Source: Streptomyces decoyicus (GTDB lineage: Bacteria; Actinomycetota; Actinomycetes; Streptomycetales; Streptomycetaceae). From it: DNA of 64,000 bases. The notes below the pieces were generated by a model. It had not been told where the DNA came from. It searched no databases and was given only the letters and a program-made list of their open reading frames with translations. Positions 24,910 through 35,749 of this stretch are shown here, in pieces. Position 1 is the first letter of the stretch. Each line of letters opens with the position of its first letter. The DNA lies in the NCBI RefSeq assembly GCF_019880305.1, contig NZ_CP082301.1, positions 4,278,001 to 4,342,000 on the forward strand, read 5' to 3'. The translations under genes and the position numbers were made by a program.

Positions 24910-25881
24910 ATGAGCGGCCCGCCCGCCACGACCGCCGGCCACCGCGCCCCCGGCCTCGAACTCCGCGAGCTGGAGTGCTTTCTCGTGCTCTCCGAGGAGC
25001 TGCATTTCGGCCGTACCGGTGAGCGTCTGTACGTCTCACAGAGCCGTGTCAGCCAGCTCCTGCGCGCCCTCGAATCCCGGATCGGCGCCCGGCTCGTGGA
25101 CCGCACCAGCCGCCGCGTCCGCCTCACCCCGCTCGGTGAGCAGTTCCGTACCTCCCTGCGCCCCGCCTACGAGGCACTGCGCGCCACGGTGGACAGCGCC
25201 CGCAGCGCCGCCCGCGGCATCGAAGGCCGCCTGACGATCGGCTTCCAGGGCACCGCGGACGACCGGATCATGCAGGCCCTCGACCTCTTCCACCGCCGTC
25301 ACCCGGGCTGCGCCACGGAGATCGTCGAGATCCCGCTCTGCGACCCCTTCGGCGCGCTGCGCAGCGGAGCGGTCGATGTCGCGGTCACGCTGCTGCCGGT
25401 GGCCGAGCCCGATCTCACCCTCGGCCCGGTCTTCTCCGCCCAGCAGCAGACCCTCGCCGTCTCCGTACGGCACCCGCTGGCGTCCCGCGCGGAGATCGAC
25501 GCCGAGGAGCTCGCCGCCGTCGCGCTGATCTCCCCGGCCCTTCCCGCGCCCGCCTACTGGCGCACGGCCCATGCCCCGGCCACCACCCCCCGGGGCCGCC
25601 CGATACCCGCCGGCCCCGGCGTCAGCACCCTTCAGGAGGGCCTGACCCTCGCCGCGGCCGGCCGCGGCGGCATGCTGCTGTGCCGCCCCACCGCCGACTA
25701 CCACGGCCGCCGCGACCTCGCCTTCGTCCCCGTCACCGGCCTGCCGGATTCGGTCCTGGGCCTGGCCCACCACACCGCGCGGGAGACGGCCCGGGTGCAT
25801 GCCTTCCGTACGGCCGTGACGGAGGCCGCGGAGGCGGTCGGCACCGCGGCGCGGGCAGCAGAGGGCGCGCATGTGACGTAG
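24910..25881 (+). CDS. LysR-family transcriptional regulator
   Basis: 323-residue LysR protein. The N-terminal HTH (about residues 22-80) includes LHFGRTGERLYVSQSRVSQLLRALE (given in parts: LHFGRTGERLYVSQ and SRVSQLLRALE). The substrate-binding domain runs from about 105 to 305. The ATG at 24910 has AAGGA 6 nt upstream. It is divergent from the MFS exporter; likely function is ligand-dependent activation of that exporter. A 17-bp hairpin downstream serves as terminator. Confidence 0.88.
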   Translation: MSGPPATTAGHRAPGLELRELECFLVLSEELHFGRTGERLYVSQSRVSQLLRALESRIGARLVDRTSRRVRLTPLGEQFRTSLRPAYEALRATVDSARSAARGIEGRLTIGFQGTADDRIMQALDLFHRRHPGCATEIVEIPLCDPFGALRSGAVDVAVTLLPVAEPDLTLGPVFSAQQQTLAVSVRHPLASRAEIDAEELAAVALISPALPAPAYWRTAHAPATTPRGRPIPAGPGVSTLQEGLTLAAAGRGGMLLCRPTADYHGRRDLAFVPVTGLPDSVLGLAHHTARETARVHAFRTAVTEAAEAVGTAARAAEGAHVT

Positions 25882-25966
25882 ACCTCAAGCGGTCCCGCCG
25901 AGCGGGCCGTCGGGCACGGACGCCCCGCGCCCGTGACATACACAACAGCGTGACGAACACAACGAA

Positions 25967-26006
25967 AGACCCCCGGTCTCCGGATTTCTCCGGAGACCGG
26001 GGGTCT
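25967..26006. terminator. Bidirectional terminator between lysR and tRNA-Leu
   Basis: A 17-bp perfect stem, A+GACCCCCGGTCTCCGG with its complement, around the loop ATTTCT. It starts 6 bp from the 3' end of tRNA-Leu on the minus strand, where the stem is followed by TTTCGTTGTG, and it also lies 85 bp beyond the LysR stop. Confidence 0.9.
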
Positions 26007-26012
26007 CATCTG

Positions 26013-26096
26013 TGCGCGAGGGGGGAGTTGAACCCCCACGCCCTTTCGGGCACTGGAACCTGAATCCAGCGCGTCTGCCTATTCCGCCACCCGCGC
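26013..26096 (-). tRNA. tRNA-Leu (anticodon CAG)
   Basis: 84-nt class II tRNA on the minus strand. Acceptor stem GCGCGGG pairs with CTCGCGC (one G-U) plus discriminator A. Anticodon stem CTGGA/TCCAG encloses the loop TTCAGGT, giving CAG, which reads CUG. A variable arm (GTGCCCGAAAGGGCG) and T-arm GGGGGTTCAACTCCCCC are present. CCA is not encoded. Confidence 0.95.
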
Positions 26097-26631
26097 ATGG
26101 GTGCTGCCGGTTGATTCTCTCACGTGATCCGGGCTGTTCCGTCCGGGTCTTGTGCGAGCGCCTGCCGACATCCAGAACATTAGCACGCTGACGGGGGTGC
26201 CTTCACACGCCTTTTCGCCGGTCCCCGCCCCGCGGCACCCCCGGGCGGTACCCCTCCGTGCCTCGGTCATTCGCCGAGCACTGCCCAAAGGGTTCACACT
26301 CGCGGTAGCCGCAACAGGAGCAGGGCCGCCCGGCCCGCCTCCGTGCCGGCCGCCCGGGTCCGGCACCACGCGACGCCCGGCTCCGGCCCCCGCCCGGCGG
26401 GAGAGGTCGGCGGTTGCGGGACACTGTCTGCGGGGCACATCTACGATCGCAGTGCACAAGCAGTGGGCAAGGAGCAAGCAAGCACCGGGCAACCCTGTGA
26501 GGGGCGACACTCGTCCTCAAGGCGGGAAAGGGGAACCAGCCGATTTCCCTACGCGTGGATACGATCAGTAAGCAGTATCAGGACGACTCGATCAGGACGA
26601 CCCCGTCGAAGACTGAGGAAGGAGGTGCCCC
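26097..26631. other. 535-bp intergenic region upstream of fhaA
   Basis: No gene was recognised. It must hold the tRNA-Leu promoter (minus) and the promoter of the fhaA-pknB operon (plus). The sequence CAGGACGAC occurs twice close together (about 26578-26601) just before the fhaA RBS. Confidence 0.5.
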
Positions 26632-27459
26632 GTGGGAGTACTGAAGCGTTTCGAGCAGCGTCTCGAAGGTCTCGTCAACGGCACCTTCGCCAAGGTGTTC
26701 AAGTCCGAGGTGCAGCCCGTTGAGATCGCCGGCGCGCTACAGCGCGAGTGCGACAACAACGCCACCATCTGGAACCGCGACCGCACGGTCGTCCCCAACG
26801 ACTTCATCGTCGAGCTGAGCACGCCCGACTACGAGCGGCTCAGCCCCTACAGCGGGCAGCTCGGTGACGAGCTCTCGAGCATGGTCCGCGACTACGCGAA
26901 GCAGCAGCGCTACACCTTCATGGGCTCCATCAAGGTCCATCTGGAGAAGGCCGACGATCTCGACACCGGCCTGTACCGCGTCCGCAGCCGCACGCTCGCT
27001 TCCAGCTCGTCCCAGGACGCCCCGGCGGCGGCCGACCGGAGCGCCGCGGCGCCCCGTGGCAGCCGTCCCGGCGGCGGCCACGTGAGCCCGCCCCCCATGC
27101 CTTCGTCCCCGCCTCCCGGCGGCGCGCAGCCCGTACCCCGTACGGCACCGCCCGGTGCAGGACCGCAGCCCGCCGCGCAGACCAGGCGCTGGATCGAGAT
27201 CAACGGCACCCGCCACCAGATCTCGCGCCCGACGCTCGTGCTGGGCCGCAGCACCGAAGCTGACGTACGGATCGACGACCCGGGTGTCTCCCGGCGTCAT
27301 TGTGAGATCCGGGTCGGAACGCCCCCCACGATCCAGGATCTGGGTTCCACGAACGGCATCGTGGTAGACGGGCAGCACACCACTCGCGCTACTCTCCGCG
27401 ACGGCTCGCGGATTGTCGTGGGCAGTACCACCATCGTTTACCGGCAAGCCGAAGGGTGA
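26632..27459 (+). CDS. fhaA: FhaA, DUF3662 and FHA-domain protein
   Basis: 275 residues. The DUF3662 domain covers about 1-115 (KRFEQRLEGLVNGTFAKVF). A Pro/Ser-rich linker of about 65 residues follows. The FHA domain covers about 185-275, with phosphothreonine-binding residues in LGRSTEADVRI, SRRHCEI and LGSTNG. FhaA homologues bind phosphorylated MviN/MurJ and regulate peptidoglycan precursor flipping. GTG start with AAGGAGG 8 nt upstream. It is the first gene of the fhaA-fhaB-pstP-rodA-pbpA-pknB operon. Confidence 0.94.
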   Translation: MGVLKRFEQRLEGLVNGTFAKVFKSEVQPVEIAGALQRECDNNATIWNRDRTVVPNDFIVELSTPDYERLSPYSGQLGDELSSMVRDYAKQQRYTFMGSIKVHLEKADDLDTGLYRVRSRTLASSSSQDAPAAADRSAAAPRGSRPGGGHVSPPPMPSSPPPGGAQPVPRTAPPGAGPQPAAQTRRWIEINGTRHQISRPTLVLGRSTEADVRIDDPGVSRRHCEIRVGTPPTIQDLGSTNGIVVDGQHTTRATLRDGSRIVVGSTTIVYRQAEG

Positions 27460-27469
27460 AGCGGGGGCA

Positions 27470-27997
27470 ATGTCAGAGCTGACCCTCACGGTCATGCGGT
27501 TGGGTTTCCTCGCCGTACTGTGGCTGTTCGTCATCGTGGCCGTTCAGGTCATCCGCAGCGATCTGTTCGGCACGCGCGTCACACAGCGCGGTGCCGCCCG
27601 GCGCGGCGGGCAAGAAGCGCGTCCGCAGCGTCAGGCTGCGCCACCGCAGCAACAACAGCGCCGCCAGGAAGGCGGCCGCGGCAACAATCGTCAGCGGCGC
27701 GGAGCACCCACCAAGCTGGTGGTCTCCGAGGGCTCGCTGACCGGCACCACCGTCGCCCTCCAGGGCCAGACCATCTCTCTGGGCCGTGCGCACGACTCCA
27801 CGATCGTGCTGGACGATGACTACGCGTCCAGCAGGCATGCCAGGATCTACCCGGACCGTGACGGCCAGTGGATCGTCGAGGATCTCGGTTCCACCAACGG
27901 CACGTATCTGGACCGGACCCGGCTGACGACCCCGACACCGATTCCGCTGGGAGCCCCGATCCGCATCGGCAAGACCGTCATCGAGCTGCGGAAGTAG
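27470..27997 (+). CDS. fhaB: FhaB (FipA), membrane-anchored FHA-domain protein
   Basis: 175 residues: an N-terminal transmembrane helix (about 8-28), a basic Gln/Arg-rich cytoplasmic linker with QQQQRRQ, then an FHA domain (about 95-175) with LGRAHDSTIVL, SSRHARIY and LGSTNGTYLD. It binds phosphothreonine on PknB substrates and links kinase signalling to cell-wall synthesis. GGGGG just upstream of the ATG acts as RBS. There are 10 bp between it and fhaA. Confidence 0.93.
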   Translation: MSELTLTVMRLGFLAVLWLFVIVAVQVIRSDLFGTRVTQRGAARRGGQEARPQRQAAPPQQQQRRQEGGRGNNRQRRGAPTKLVVSEGSLTGTTVALQGQTISLGRAHDSTIVLDDDYASSRHARIYPDRDGQWIVEDLGSTNGTYLDRTRLTTPTPIPLGAPIRIGKTVIELRK

Positions 27998-28004
27998 TAC
28001 GACA

Positions 28005-28133
28005 ATGAGCGAGCGGAGCGAGCGAGCCGCGACGGTCCACTCGGCGGACCCGGGCGTGCTCCCGACCGGAGGGTGGGCAGTGTGGCTCGACGAGACCGGC
28101 TGTACCCCGAGCCGACGGGTGAGGTGCACATGA
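28005..28133 (+). CDS. Possible 42-aa coupling ORF upstream of pstP
   Basis: ATG at 28005 opens a 42-codon frame starting MSERSERAATV whose TGA overlaps the pstP ATG (ATGA at 28130-28133). It begins in the GAGCGAGCGGAGCGAGCGAG repeat. A GGAAG lies about 11 nt upstream. It might couple pstP translation to fhaB; there is no evidence that the peptide itself has a function, and codon use is only weakly gene-like. Confidence 0.25.
   Translation: MSERSERAATVHSADPGVLPTGGWAVWLDETGCTPSRRVRCT
28007..28026 (+). repeat. GAGCGAGCGGAGCGAGCGAG motif
   Basis: Short near-tandem GAGC repeat between fhaB and pstP. Similar strings recur near start codons in actinobacterial genomes; it may be a dispersed sequence element. 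Confidence 0.5.
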
Positions 28134-29716
28134 GCTTGTCACTGCGCTTCGCCGCCGGATCGCACAAGGGCATGATCCGCGAGGGCAACGAAGACTCCGG
28201 CTATGCCGGACCACGACTGCTCGCCATCGCCGACGGCATGGGCGGCCAGGCCGCCGGTGAGGTCGCCTCCTCCGAGGTGATCTCCACGCTCGTCCAGCTC
28301 GACGACGACGTCCCCGGCTCCGACCTCCTCACCTCGCTGGGCACGGCCGTCACGCGCGCCAATGACCAGCTGCGGGTGATGGTCGAGGAAGACCCCCAGC
28401 TGGAGGGCATGGGCACGACCCTGACCGCCCTGCTGTGGACCGGGCAGCGGCTCGGCCTCGTCCACGTCGGCGACTCGCGTGCGTACCTGCTGCGCGACGG
28501 CGTGCTGACGCAGATCACCCAGGACCACACGTGGGTGCAGCGGCTGGTCGACGAGGGCCGGATCACCGAAGAGGAAGCCACCACCCATCCGCAGCGGTCG
28601 CTGCTGATGCGGGCGCTGGGCAGCGGCGATCATGTCGAGCCCGATCTGTCGATCCGCGAGGTGCGGGCCGGCGACCGGTATCTGATCTGCTCGGACGGAC
28701 TGTCCGGGGTCGTCAGCCACCAGACGCTGGAAGAGACCCTCGCCAGCTACCACGGGCCGCACGAGACGGTGCAGGAGCTGATCCAGCTCGCCCTGCGCGG
28801 TGGCGGACCCGACAACATCACCTGCATCGTCGCCGACGTCCTGGACGTGGACGGCAACGAGACGATGGCGGGCCAGCTCAACGACACCCCGGTCATCGTC
28901 GGCGCCGTCGCGGAGAACCAGCACCAGCTCAGCGACCCGAGCACGCTGCAGACTCCCGCCGCGCGGGCCGCCGAACTCGGCCGGGCGGGCGGGCAGCCGT
29001 CCGGGCCCGGTGGCGCCTTCGGGCCGCCCGGCAGCGGTGACCAGGACATCGTCGGGCCGCCGCAGGGTTCGTTCGGCGCGTTCATCGACGAGGACTTCGT
29101 CAAGCCCCGTCGGCGCGGAAGGTGGATCAAGCGGTCGCTGTTCCTCGCGCTGGCGCTGGCCGTCGTCGGCGGCGGGTGCTACGCGGGCTACAACTGGACG
29201 CAGACCCAGTACTTCGTCGGTGCCAAGGACAACCACATCGCGCTCTACCGGGGCATCAGCCAGGACCTCGCGTGGATAAAGCTCAACGACGTGGACGAGG
29301 ATCACCCCGAGATCGAACTCAAGTACCTGCCGCCGTACCAGCGCAACCAGGTCAAGGAGACGATCGCGGTCGACAGCCGCACGCAGGCGGGCGAAAAAGT
29401 CACCGAGTTGAGTAAACAGGCCAATGCCTGCCGTACTAAGGAGCAGCGGGAGGCCGCCGAGCGCGAAGCGGCGCGCCACCCGGGCAAGGGACAGGCGGGT
29501 ACGCCGGCCAAGCCCGGTTCGCCGTCCAAGCCCGGTTCGCCGTCCGGTTCGCCGAGCGCCAGGCCCGGTTCCAGCAGCAAGGCGGGCAACGACAGCGGCA
29601 CCGGCGCGGCCGGTCCGCTGGCGGCGACCGTGACTCCGAAACCCACACCGACCACCAGCCAGGCCCCCTCCGAGGAGCAGCAGAAGCTGGAAAGAAATTG
29701 CAGCACCCAGCAGTGA
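28130..29716 (+). CDS. pstP: PstP, PP2C-family Ser/Thr protein phosphatase
   Basis: 528 residues. The PP2C catalytic domain (about 5-240) has metal-binding motifs in GNEDS, ADGMGGQAAGE, HVGDSRAYLLRDG, SDGLSG and GGPDN. A juxtamembrane Gly/Pro linker, one transmembrane helix (about 345-366) and an extracytoplasmic domain with Pro/Ser/Lys-rich tail (KPGSPSKPGSPSGSPS) follow. It dephosphorylates PknB and its substrates. Start at 28130 was chosen for GAGGTG immediately upstream; a longer in-frame start at 28073 lacks an RBS. Confidence 0.94.
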   Translation: MSLSLRFAAGSHKGMIREGNEDSGYAGPRLLAIADGMGGQAAGEVASSEVISTLVQLDDDVPGSDLLTSLGTAVTRANDQLRVMVEEDPQLEGMGTTLTALLWTGQRLGLVHVGDSRAYLLRDGVLTQITQDHTWVQRLVDEGRITEEEATTHPQRSLLMRALGSGDHVEPDLSIREVRAGDRYLICSDGLSGVVSHQTLEETLASYHGPHETVQELIQLALRGGGPDNITCIVADVLDVDGNETMAGQLNDTPVIVGAVAENQHQLSDPSTLQTPAARAAELGRAGGQPSGPGGAFGPPGSGDQDIVGPPQGSFGAFIDEDFVKPRRRGRWIKRSLFLALALAVVGGGCYAGYNWTQTQYFVGAKDNHIALYRGISQDLAWIKLNDVDEDHPEIELKYLPPYQRNQVKETIAVDSRTQAGEKVTELSKQANACRTKEQREAAEREAARHPGKGQAGTPAKPGSPSKPGSPSGSPSARPGSSSKAGNDSGTGAAGPLAATVTPKPTPTTSQAPSEEQQKLERNCSTQQ

Positions 29717-29739
29717 GGGCGTAGGGGGCCGTAGATCTT

Positions 29740-31122
29740 ATGAGCAGCACCACCAACACCACCACCATTGGCACCATCGGAGCCCCGAGCCGCCGCAACA
29801 CCGAACTGGCGATGCTCATCTTCGCGGTGCTGATCCCGGTGTTCGCGTACGTCAACGTCGGTCTGGCGAAGGACGGTTCGGTTCCGGCCGGCGTACTGGG
29901 CTACAGCCTGGGCCTCGGCCTGCTGGCCGGCGTCGCGCATCTCGTCGTCCGCAAGTGGGCGCCGTACGCCGACCCGCTGATGCTGCCCATCGGCACCCTG
30001 CTCAACGGTCTGGGTCTGATCTTCATCTGGCGGCTGGACCAGGAGCCCTCGCTCGGCAAGGCGATGGCGCCCAACCAGTTGATGTGGTCGACCCTCGGCG
30101 TCGCCTTCTTCCTCGCCATCCTGATCTTCCTCAAGGACCACCGCGTCCTCCAGCGCTACACCTACATCTCGATGGTGGTCGCGCTGGTGCTGCTGGTCGC
30201 GCCGGTGTTCTTCCCCGGTGTGAACGGCGCAAAGATCTGGATCACGATCCCGGGTCTCGGCTCGCTGCAGCCCGGTGAGTTCGCGAAGATCATCATCGCG
30301 ATCTTCTTCGCCGGCTATCTGATGGTGAAGCGGGACGCGCTGGCGCTGGCCAGCCGCCGCTTCATGGGGCTCTACCTCCCGCGCGGCCGTGACCTCGGTC
30401 CGATCCTCGTCATCTGGGCGCTGAGCCTGATGATCCTGGTCTTCGAGACCGACCTGGGTACCTCGCTGCTGTTCTTCGGCCTGTTCGTCGTGATGCTGTA
30501 CGTCGCGACCGAGCGGACCAGCTGGATCGTGTTCGGTCTGCTGCTCAGCGCCGGCGGCGCGGTCGCGGTGGCGACGTTCGAGTCGCACGTCCAGACGCGT
30601 GTCCACAACTGGCTCAACCCGCTGGAGCTGCTCAACGGCGGTGTCACCGAAACCGCCCAGGCGATGTACTCCTTCGGCTCCGGCGGCATCCTCGGCTCCG
30701 GTCTGGGACAGGGCTACTCCCGGCTCATCCTCGGCATCGCGCCGAAGAGCGACTACATTCTCGCCACGGTGGGCGAGGAGGTCGGGCTCGCCGGGCTGAT
30801 GGCGATCCTGCTGCTGTACGGCCTGCTGATCGAGCGCGGTATCCGTACGGCGCTGGCCGCCCGCGACCCGTTCGGCAAGCTGCTGGCGATCGGCCTGTCC
30901 GGCGCCTTCGCGCTGCAGGTCTTCGTCGTCGCCGGTGGTGTGACGGGCCTGATCCCGCTGACGGGCATGACGATGCCGTTCCTCGCCCAGGGTGGCTCGT
31001 CCGTGATCGCCAACTGGGCACTGGTCGCCATCCTGCTCCGGATCAGCGACACCGCGCGCCGCCCGGCGCCGGCTCCTGCCCCGTCCACCGACGCCGAGAT
31101 GACCCAGGTGGTCCGCCCGTGA
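29740..31122 (+). CDS. rodA: RodA/FtsW-family SEDS peptidoglycan glycosyltransferase
   Basis: 460-residue polytopic SEDS protein with about 12 helices. It polymerises lipid II in elongation or spore-wall growth with its partner transpeptidase. Conserved pieces are FIWRLDQEPSLGKAM, NGAKIWITIPGLGSLQPGEF and GFV-type loop replaced by LIPLTGMTMPFLAQGGSS near the C-terminus. The stop overlaps the pbpA GTG (GTGA), an obligate-pair arrangement. Placement between pstP and pknB suggests phosphoregulation. Confidence 0.94.
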   Translation: MSSTTNTTTIGTIGAPSRRNTELAMLIFAVLIPVFAYVNVGLAKDGSVPAGVLGYSLGLGLLAGVAHLVVRKWAPYADPLMLPIGTLLNGLGLIFIWRLDQEPSLGKAMAPNQLMWSTLGVAFFLAILIFLKDHRVLQRYTYISMVVALVLLVAPVFFPGVNGAKIWITIPGLGSLQPGEFAKIIIAIFFAGYLMVKRDALALASRRFMGLYLPRGRDLGPILVIWALSLMILVFETDLGTSLLFFGLFVVMLYVATERTSWIVFGLLLSAGGAVAVATFESHVQTRVHNWLNPLELLNGGVTETAQAMYSFGSGGILGSGLGQGYSRLILGIAPKSDYILATVGEEVGLAGLMAILLLYGLLIERGIRTALAARDPFGKLLAIGLSGAFALQVFVVAGGVTGLIPLTGMTMPFLAQGGSSVIANWALVAILLRISDTARRPAPAPAPSTDAEMTQVVRP

Positions 31123-32588
31123 ACAAGCCCCTGCGCCGGGTCGCGATCTTCTGCGGCCTGCTCGTCCTCGCTCTGCTGGTCCGCGTCAACTGGGTGCAGT
31201 TCGTCCAGGGTGACGCGCTCAAGAACGACCCGCACAACCGCCGGGTCGCCATCGAGCGCTACAGCACACCGCGCGGCAACATCATCGTGGACGGCAAGGC
31301 CATCACCGGCTCCACGACCACCGACAGCGGCGACTTCAAGTACAAGCGCACGTACAAGAGCGGCAAGATGTGGGCGCCGGTCACCGGCTACGCCTCGCAG
31401 GCCTTCGACGCCAACCAGCTCGAGAAGCTCAACGACGGCATCCTCAGCGGCACCGACGACAGGCTCTTCTTCAGCCGCACGGTCGACATGTTCACCGGCA
31501 GCAAGCAGAAGGGCGGCAACGTGGTGACCACCCTCGACGCCAAGGCCCAGAAGGCCGCCTTCGAGGGCCTCGGCACGCAGAAGGGCGCGGTCGCCGCGAT
31601 CAACCCGGAGACCGGCGCGATCCTGGCCCTGGCCAGCACCCCGTCGTACGACCCGTCCACCTTCGCCGGGATGAGCAACAAAGACGCCGAGGCGTACAGC
31701 GCACTGCAGAAGAAGGCCGACCCCGACGAGCCGATGCTCAACCGGGCGCTGCGCCAGACCTACCCGCCCGGCTCCACGTTCAAGGTCGTCACGGCCTCGG
31801 CTGCGCTGGAGAACGGGCTCTACGACGACGTCGACTCCAAGACCCAGTCGCCGCTGCCCTACACGCTCCCCGACACCTCGGGTATCGAGCTGAAGAACGA
31901 GGGCAACATCCCCTGCGAGAACGCCACCCTGCGTGAGGCGCTGCGGGTGTCCTGCAACACGGTGTTCGGCAAGATCAGCGCGGACCTCGGCAACAAGAAG
32001 ATGAAGGCCGAGGCGGAGAAGTTCGGCTTCAACGACCCGGGGATCAACACTCCGGTCCGCGCCTCGGAGAGCATCTTCCCCAAGGACAACCGGCCGCAGA
32101 ACGCGATGGCGGGCATCGGCCAGGCCTCCAACCGCGCCACGCCGCTGCAGATGGCCATGGTCGCCTCGGCGGTCGCCAACGGCGGCAAGCTAATGAAGCC
32201 GTACATGGTCGACAAGCTGGTGGCGCCGAACCTCAATGTCGTGCAGCAGCACACGCCGCAGGAGATGAACCGCCCGCTCAGCCCGGAGAACGCCCAGAAG
32301 GTCCAGAGCATCATGGAGACCGTGGTCAAGGAGGGCACGGGAACCAACGCCCAGATCCCCGGCGTCACCGTCGGCGGCAAGACCGGTACCGCGCAGCACG
32401 GCGAGAACAACAAGGACAACCCGTACGCCTGGTTCATCTCCTACGCGAAGACCGACAAGGGCACCCCCGTCGCGGTCGCCGTCGTCATTGAGGGATCCGA
32501 CACGCTTCGCGACGACATCGCCGGCGGAAGGCTTGCCGCTCCGGTCGCAAAGCGCGTCATGCAGGCGGTACTCGAAGGCGAGAAGTGA
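31119..32588 (+). CDS. pbpA: PbpA, class B penicillin-binding protein (transpeptidase)
   Basis: 489 residues: an N-terminal membrane anchor (about 8-28), a dimerisation/linker domain and a C-terminal transpeptidase. Catalytic motifs are STFK (Ser nucleophile, in YPPGSTFKVV), SCN in RVSCNTVFG and KTGT in GGKTGTAQH. It cross-links peptidoglycan made by RodA. The GTG start overlaps the rodA stop. In mycobacteria the homologue is a PknB substrate. Confidence 0.95.
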   Translation: MNKPLRRVAIFCGLLVLALLVRVNWVQFVQGDALKNDPHNRRVAIERYSTPRGNIIVDGKAITGSTTTDSGDFKYKRTYKSGKMWAPVTGYASQAFDANQLEKLNDGILSGTDDRLFFSRTVDMFTGSKQKGGNVVTTLDAKAQKAAFEGLGTQKGAVAAINPETGAILALASTPSYDPSTFAGMSNKDAEAYSALQKKADPDEPMLNRALRQTYPPGSTFKVVTASAALENGLYDDVDSKTQSPLPYTLPDTSGIELKNEGNIPCENATLREALRVSCNTVFGKISADLGNKKMKAEAEKFGFNDPGINTPVRASESIFPKDNRPQNAMAGIGQASNRATPLQMAMVASAVANGGKLMKPYMVDKLVAPNLNVVQQHTPQEMNRPLSPENAQKVQSIMETVVKEGTGTNAQIPGVTVGGKTGTAQHGENNKDNPYAWFISYAKTDKGTPVAVAVVIEGSDTLRDDIAGGRLAAPVAKRVMQAVLEGEK

Positions 32589-32734
32589 CTCGGGCCATGC
32601 CAATACCGGTCACGTATCAGGTTGCGGCTCCGGCCCGGCCCGGTACGGCGTGCCGGGTACGGTATGCCCGGACAGCACACCGCCGGACCACACACCGGTG
32701 CGGTCGGGACTGACGGAGAGGGCTGGAGAAGCTT

Positions 32735-34726
<1,992 letters not shown>

Positions 34727-34750
34727 CGGTCCCCGTACGGAAGCGACACG

Positions 34751-34783
34751 GAGCCCCGGCAGCCTTCAAGGCGGCCGGGGCTC
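34751..34783 (+). terminator. Terminator after pknB
   Basis: GAGCCCCGGC (34751-34760) pairs with GCCGGGGCTC (34774-34783), a 10-bp GC stem, 25 bp after the pknB stop. Confidence 0.8.
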
Positions 34784-34925
34784 TCGCCTTACCGTGCCCC
34801 TCGTGCACCGAACGACCGCCGTGGCATCTCGCCGCTTCGGAGTTCCTTTCACCGGCAGCGGTCGCCCCGCCATACGCGGTGTGTTCAGTGCGACGGTCCA
34901 CACCCCCGGGGCCGACCCCACCCGG

Positions 34926-34970
34926 CGCGCCAGAGCCCCTCAGGTCCTGGCCCTGAGGGGCTCTGGCGCG
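34926..34970. terminator. Long bidirectional hairpin between pknB and sortase 1
   Basis: CGCGCCAGAGCCCCTCAGG (34926-34944) and its perfect complement (34952-34970) form a 19-bp stem with a 7-nt loop. It lies 13 bp from the stop of the minus-strand sortase, so it likely terminates that transcript and backs up the pknB terminator. Confidence 0.85.
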
Positions 34971-34983
34971 CGCCGGACCTGCG

Positions 34984-35724
34984 CTAGCGGAGTTCCTTCG
35001 GCGGGGTGCGGTCCGCGTCGACCTTCTCGGTGCGCTCCAGCTCGCCCCAGACGATGTAGCGGTAGTTGGAGGTGAAGACCGGGGTGCAGGTCGTCAGGGT
35101 GATGTAGCGGCCCGCCTTGTGCTTGCCGGATTCCTTCGGGATGCCGTCGAGGACGTCCACGTTGTACTTCGAGGTCTCGGGCAGCGTCGCGAAGACCTTG
35201 TAGACGTACCAGGTGTCCTTGGTCTCGAAGACGATCGAATCGCCGTCCTTGAGCCTGTCGATGTTGTGGAACTTCGCGCCGTGGCCGTCACGGTGCGCGG
35301 CGAGGGTGAAGTTGCCCTTCTTGTCCTTCGGCAGCGCCGACTTGACCGGCTTGGTGTAGTAGCCGGCCACCCCCTCGTTGAGGATCTCGGAGTCGGTGCC
35401 CTTCTCGACCAGTACCTCGCCGTTGTTCATCGCCGGTACGTGCAGGAAGCCGATGCCGTCCTTGGTGTCCAGCTTCCCCGGCCCCTTGGGCCCGCTGTTC
35501 GCCCAGTGCTGCCGCACCTGGTCGCCCTGCTTGTGCGCTTCGCGGTCGGCGAGGACGTTGGTCCACCACAGCGAGTAGGCGACGAACAGGCCCAGGATCA
35601 GCCCGGCGGTGATCAACAGCTCGCCTATGACGCTGACGACGGCGGCGATGGTCCTGCGCACACGGCGCGGCTTGACTGGCGGCGCGGACCGGTCGCACTC
35701 CTCGTCGGTTCCGGTTGCAGTCAC
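34984..35724 (-). CDS. Class E sortase (first of three)
   Basis: 246 residues. An N-terminal transmembrane anchor (about 26-50, LLITAGLILGLFVAYSLWW) is followed by an extracytoplasmic sortase barrel. Catalytic residues are His in LAAHRDGHG, Cys in LTTCTP and Arg in NYRYIVWG. Class E sortases in Streptomyces anchor chaplins and other LAxTG proteins to peptidoglycan. GTG start with AGGGG about 9 nt upstream. It lies 25 bp after the second sortase gene on the same strand. Confidence 0.93.
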   Translation of the reverse strand: MTATGTDEECDRSAPPVKPRRVRRTIAAVVSVIGELLITAGLILGLFVAYSLWWTNVLADREAHKQGDQVRQHWANSGPKGPGKLDTKDGIGFLHVPAMNNGEVLVEKGTDSEILNEGVAGYYTKPVKSALPKDKKGNFTLAAHRDGHGAKFHNIDRLKDGDSIVFETKDTWYVYKVFATLPETSKYNVDVLDGIPKESGKHKAGRYITLTTCTPVFTSNYRYIVWGELERTEKVDADRTPPKELR

Positions 35725-35749
35725 CGCGTTGCACCCCTCTTATGTTGGC

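Noticed and set aside
26119..26134. parS-like CACGTG between tRNA-Leu and fhaA
   Set aside because: Only the central CACGTG matches; flanks do not fit GTTT/AAAC.
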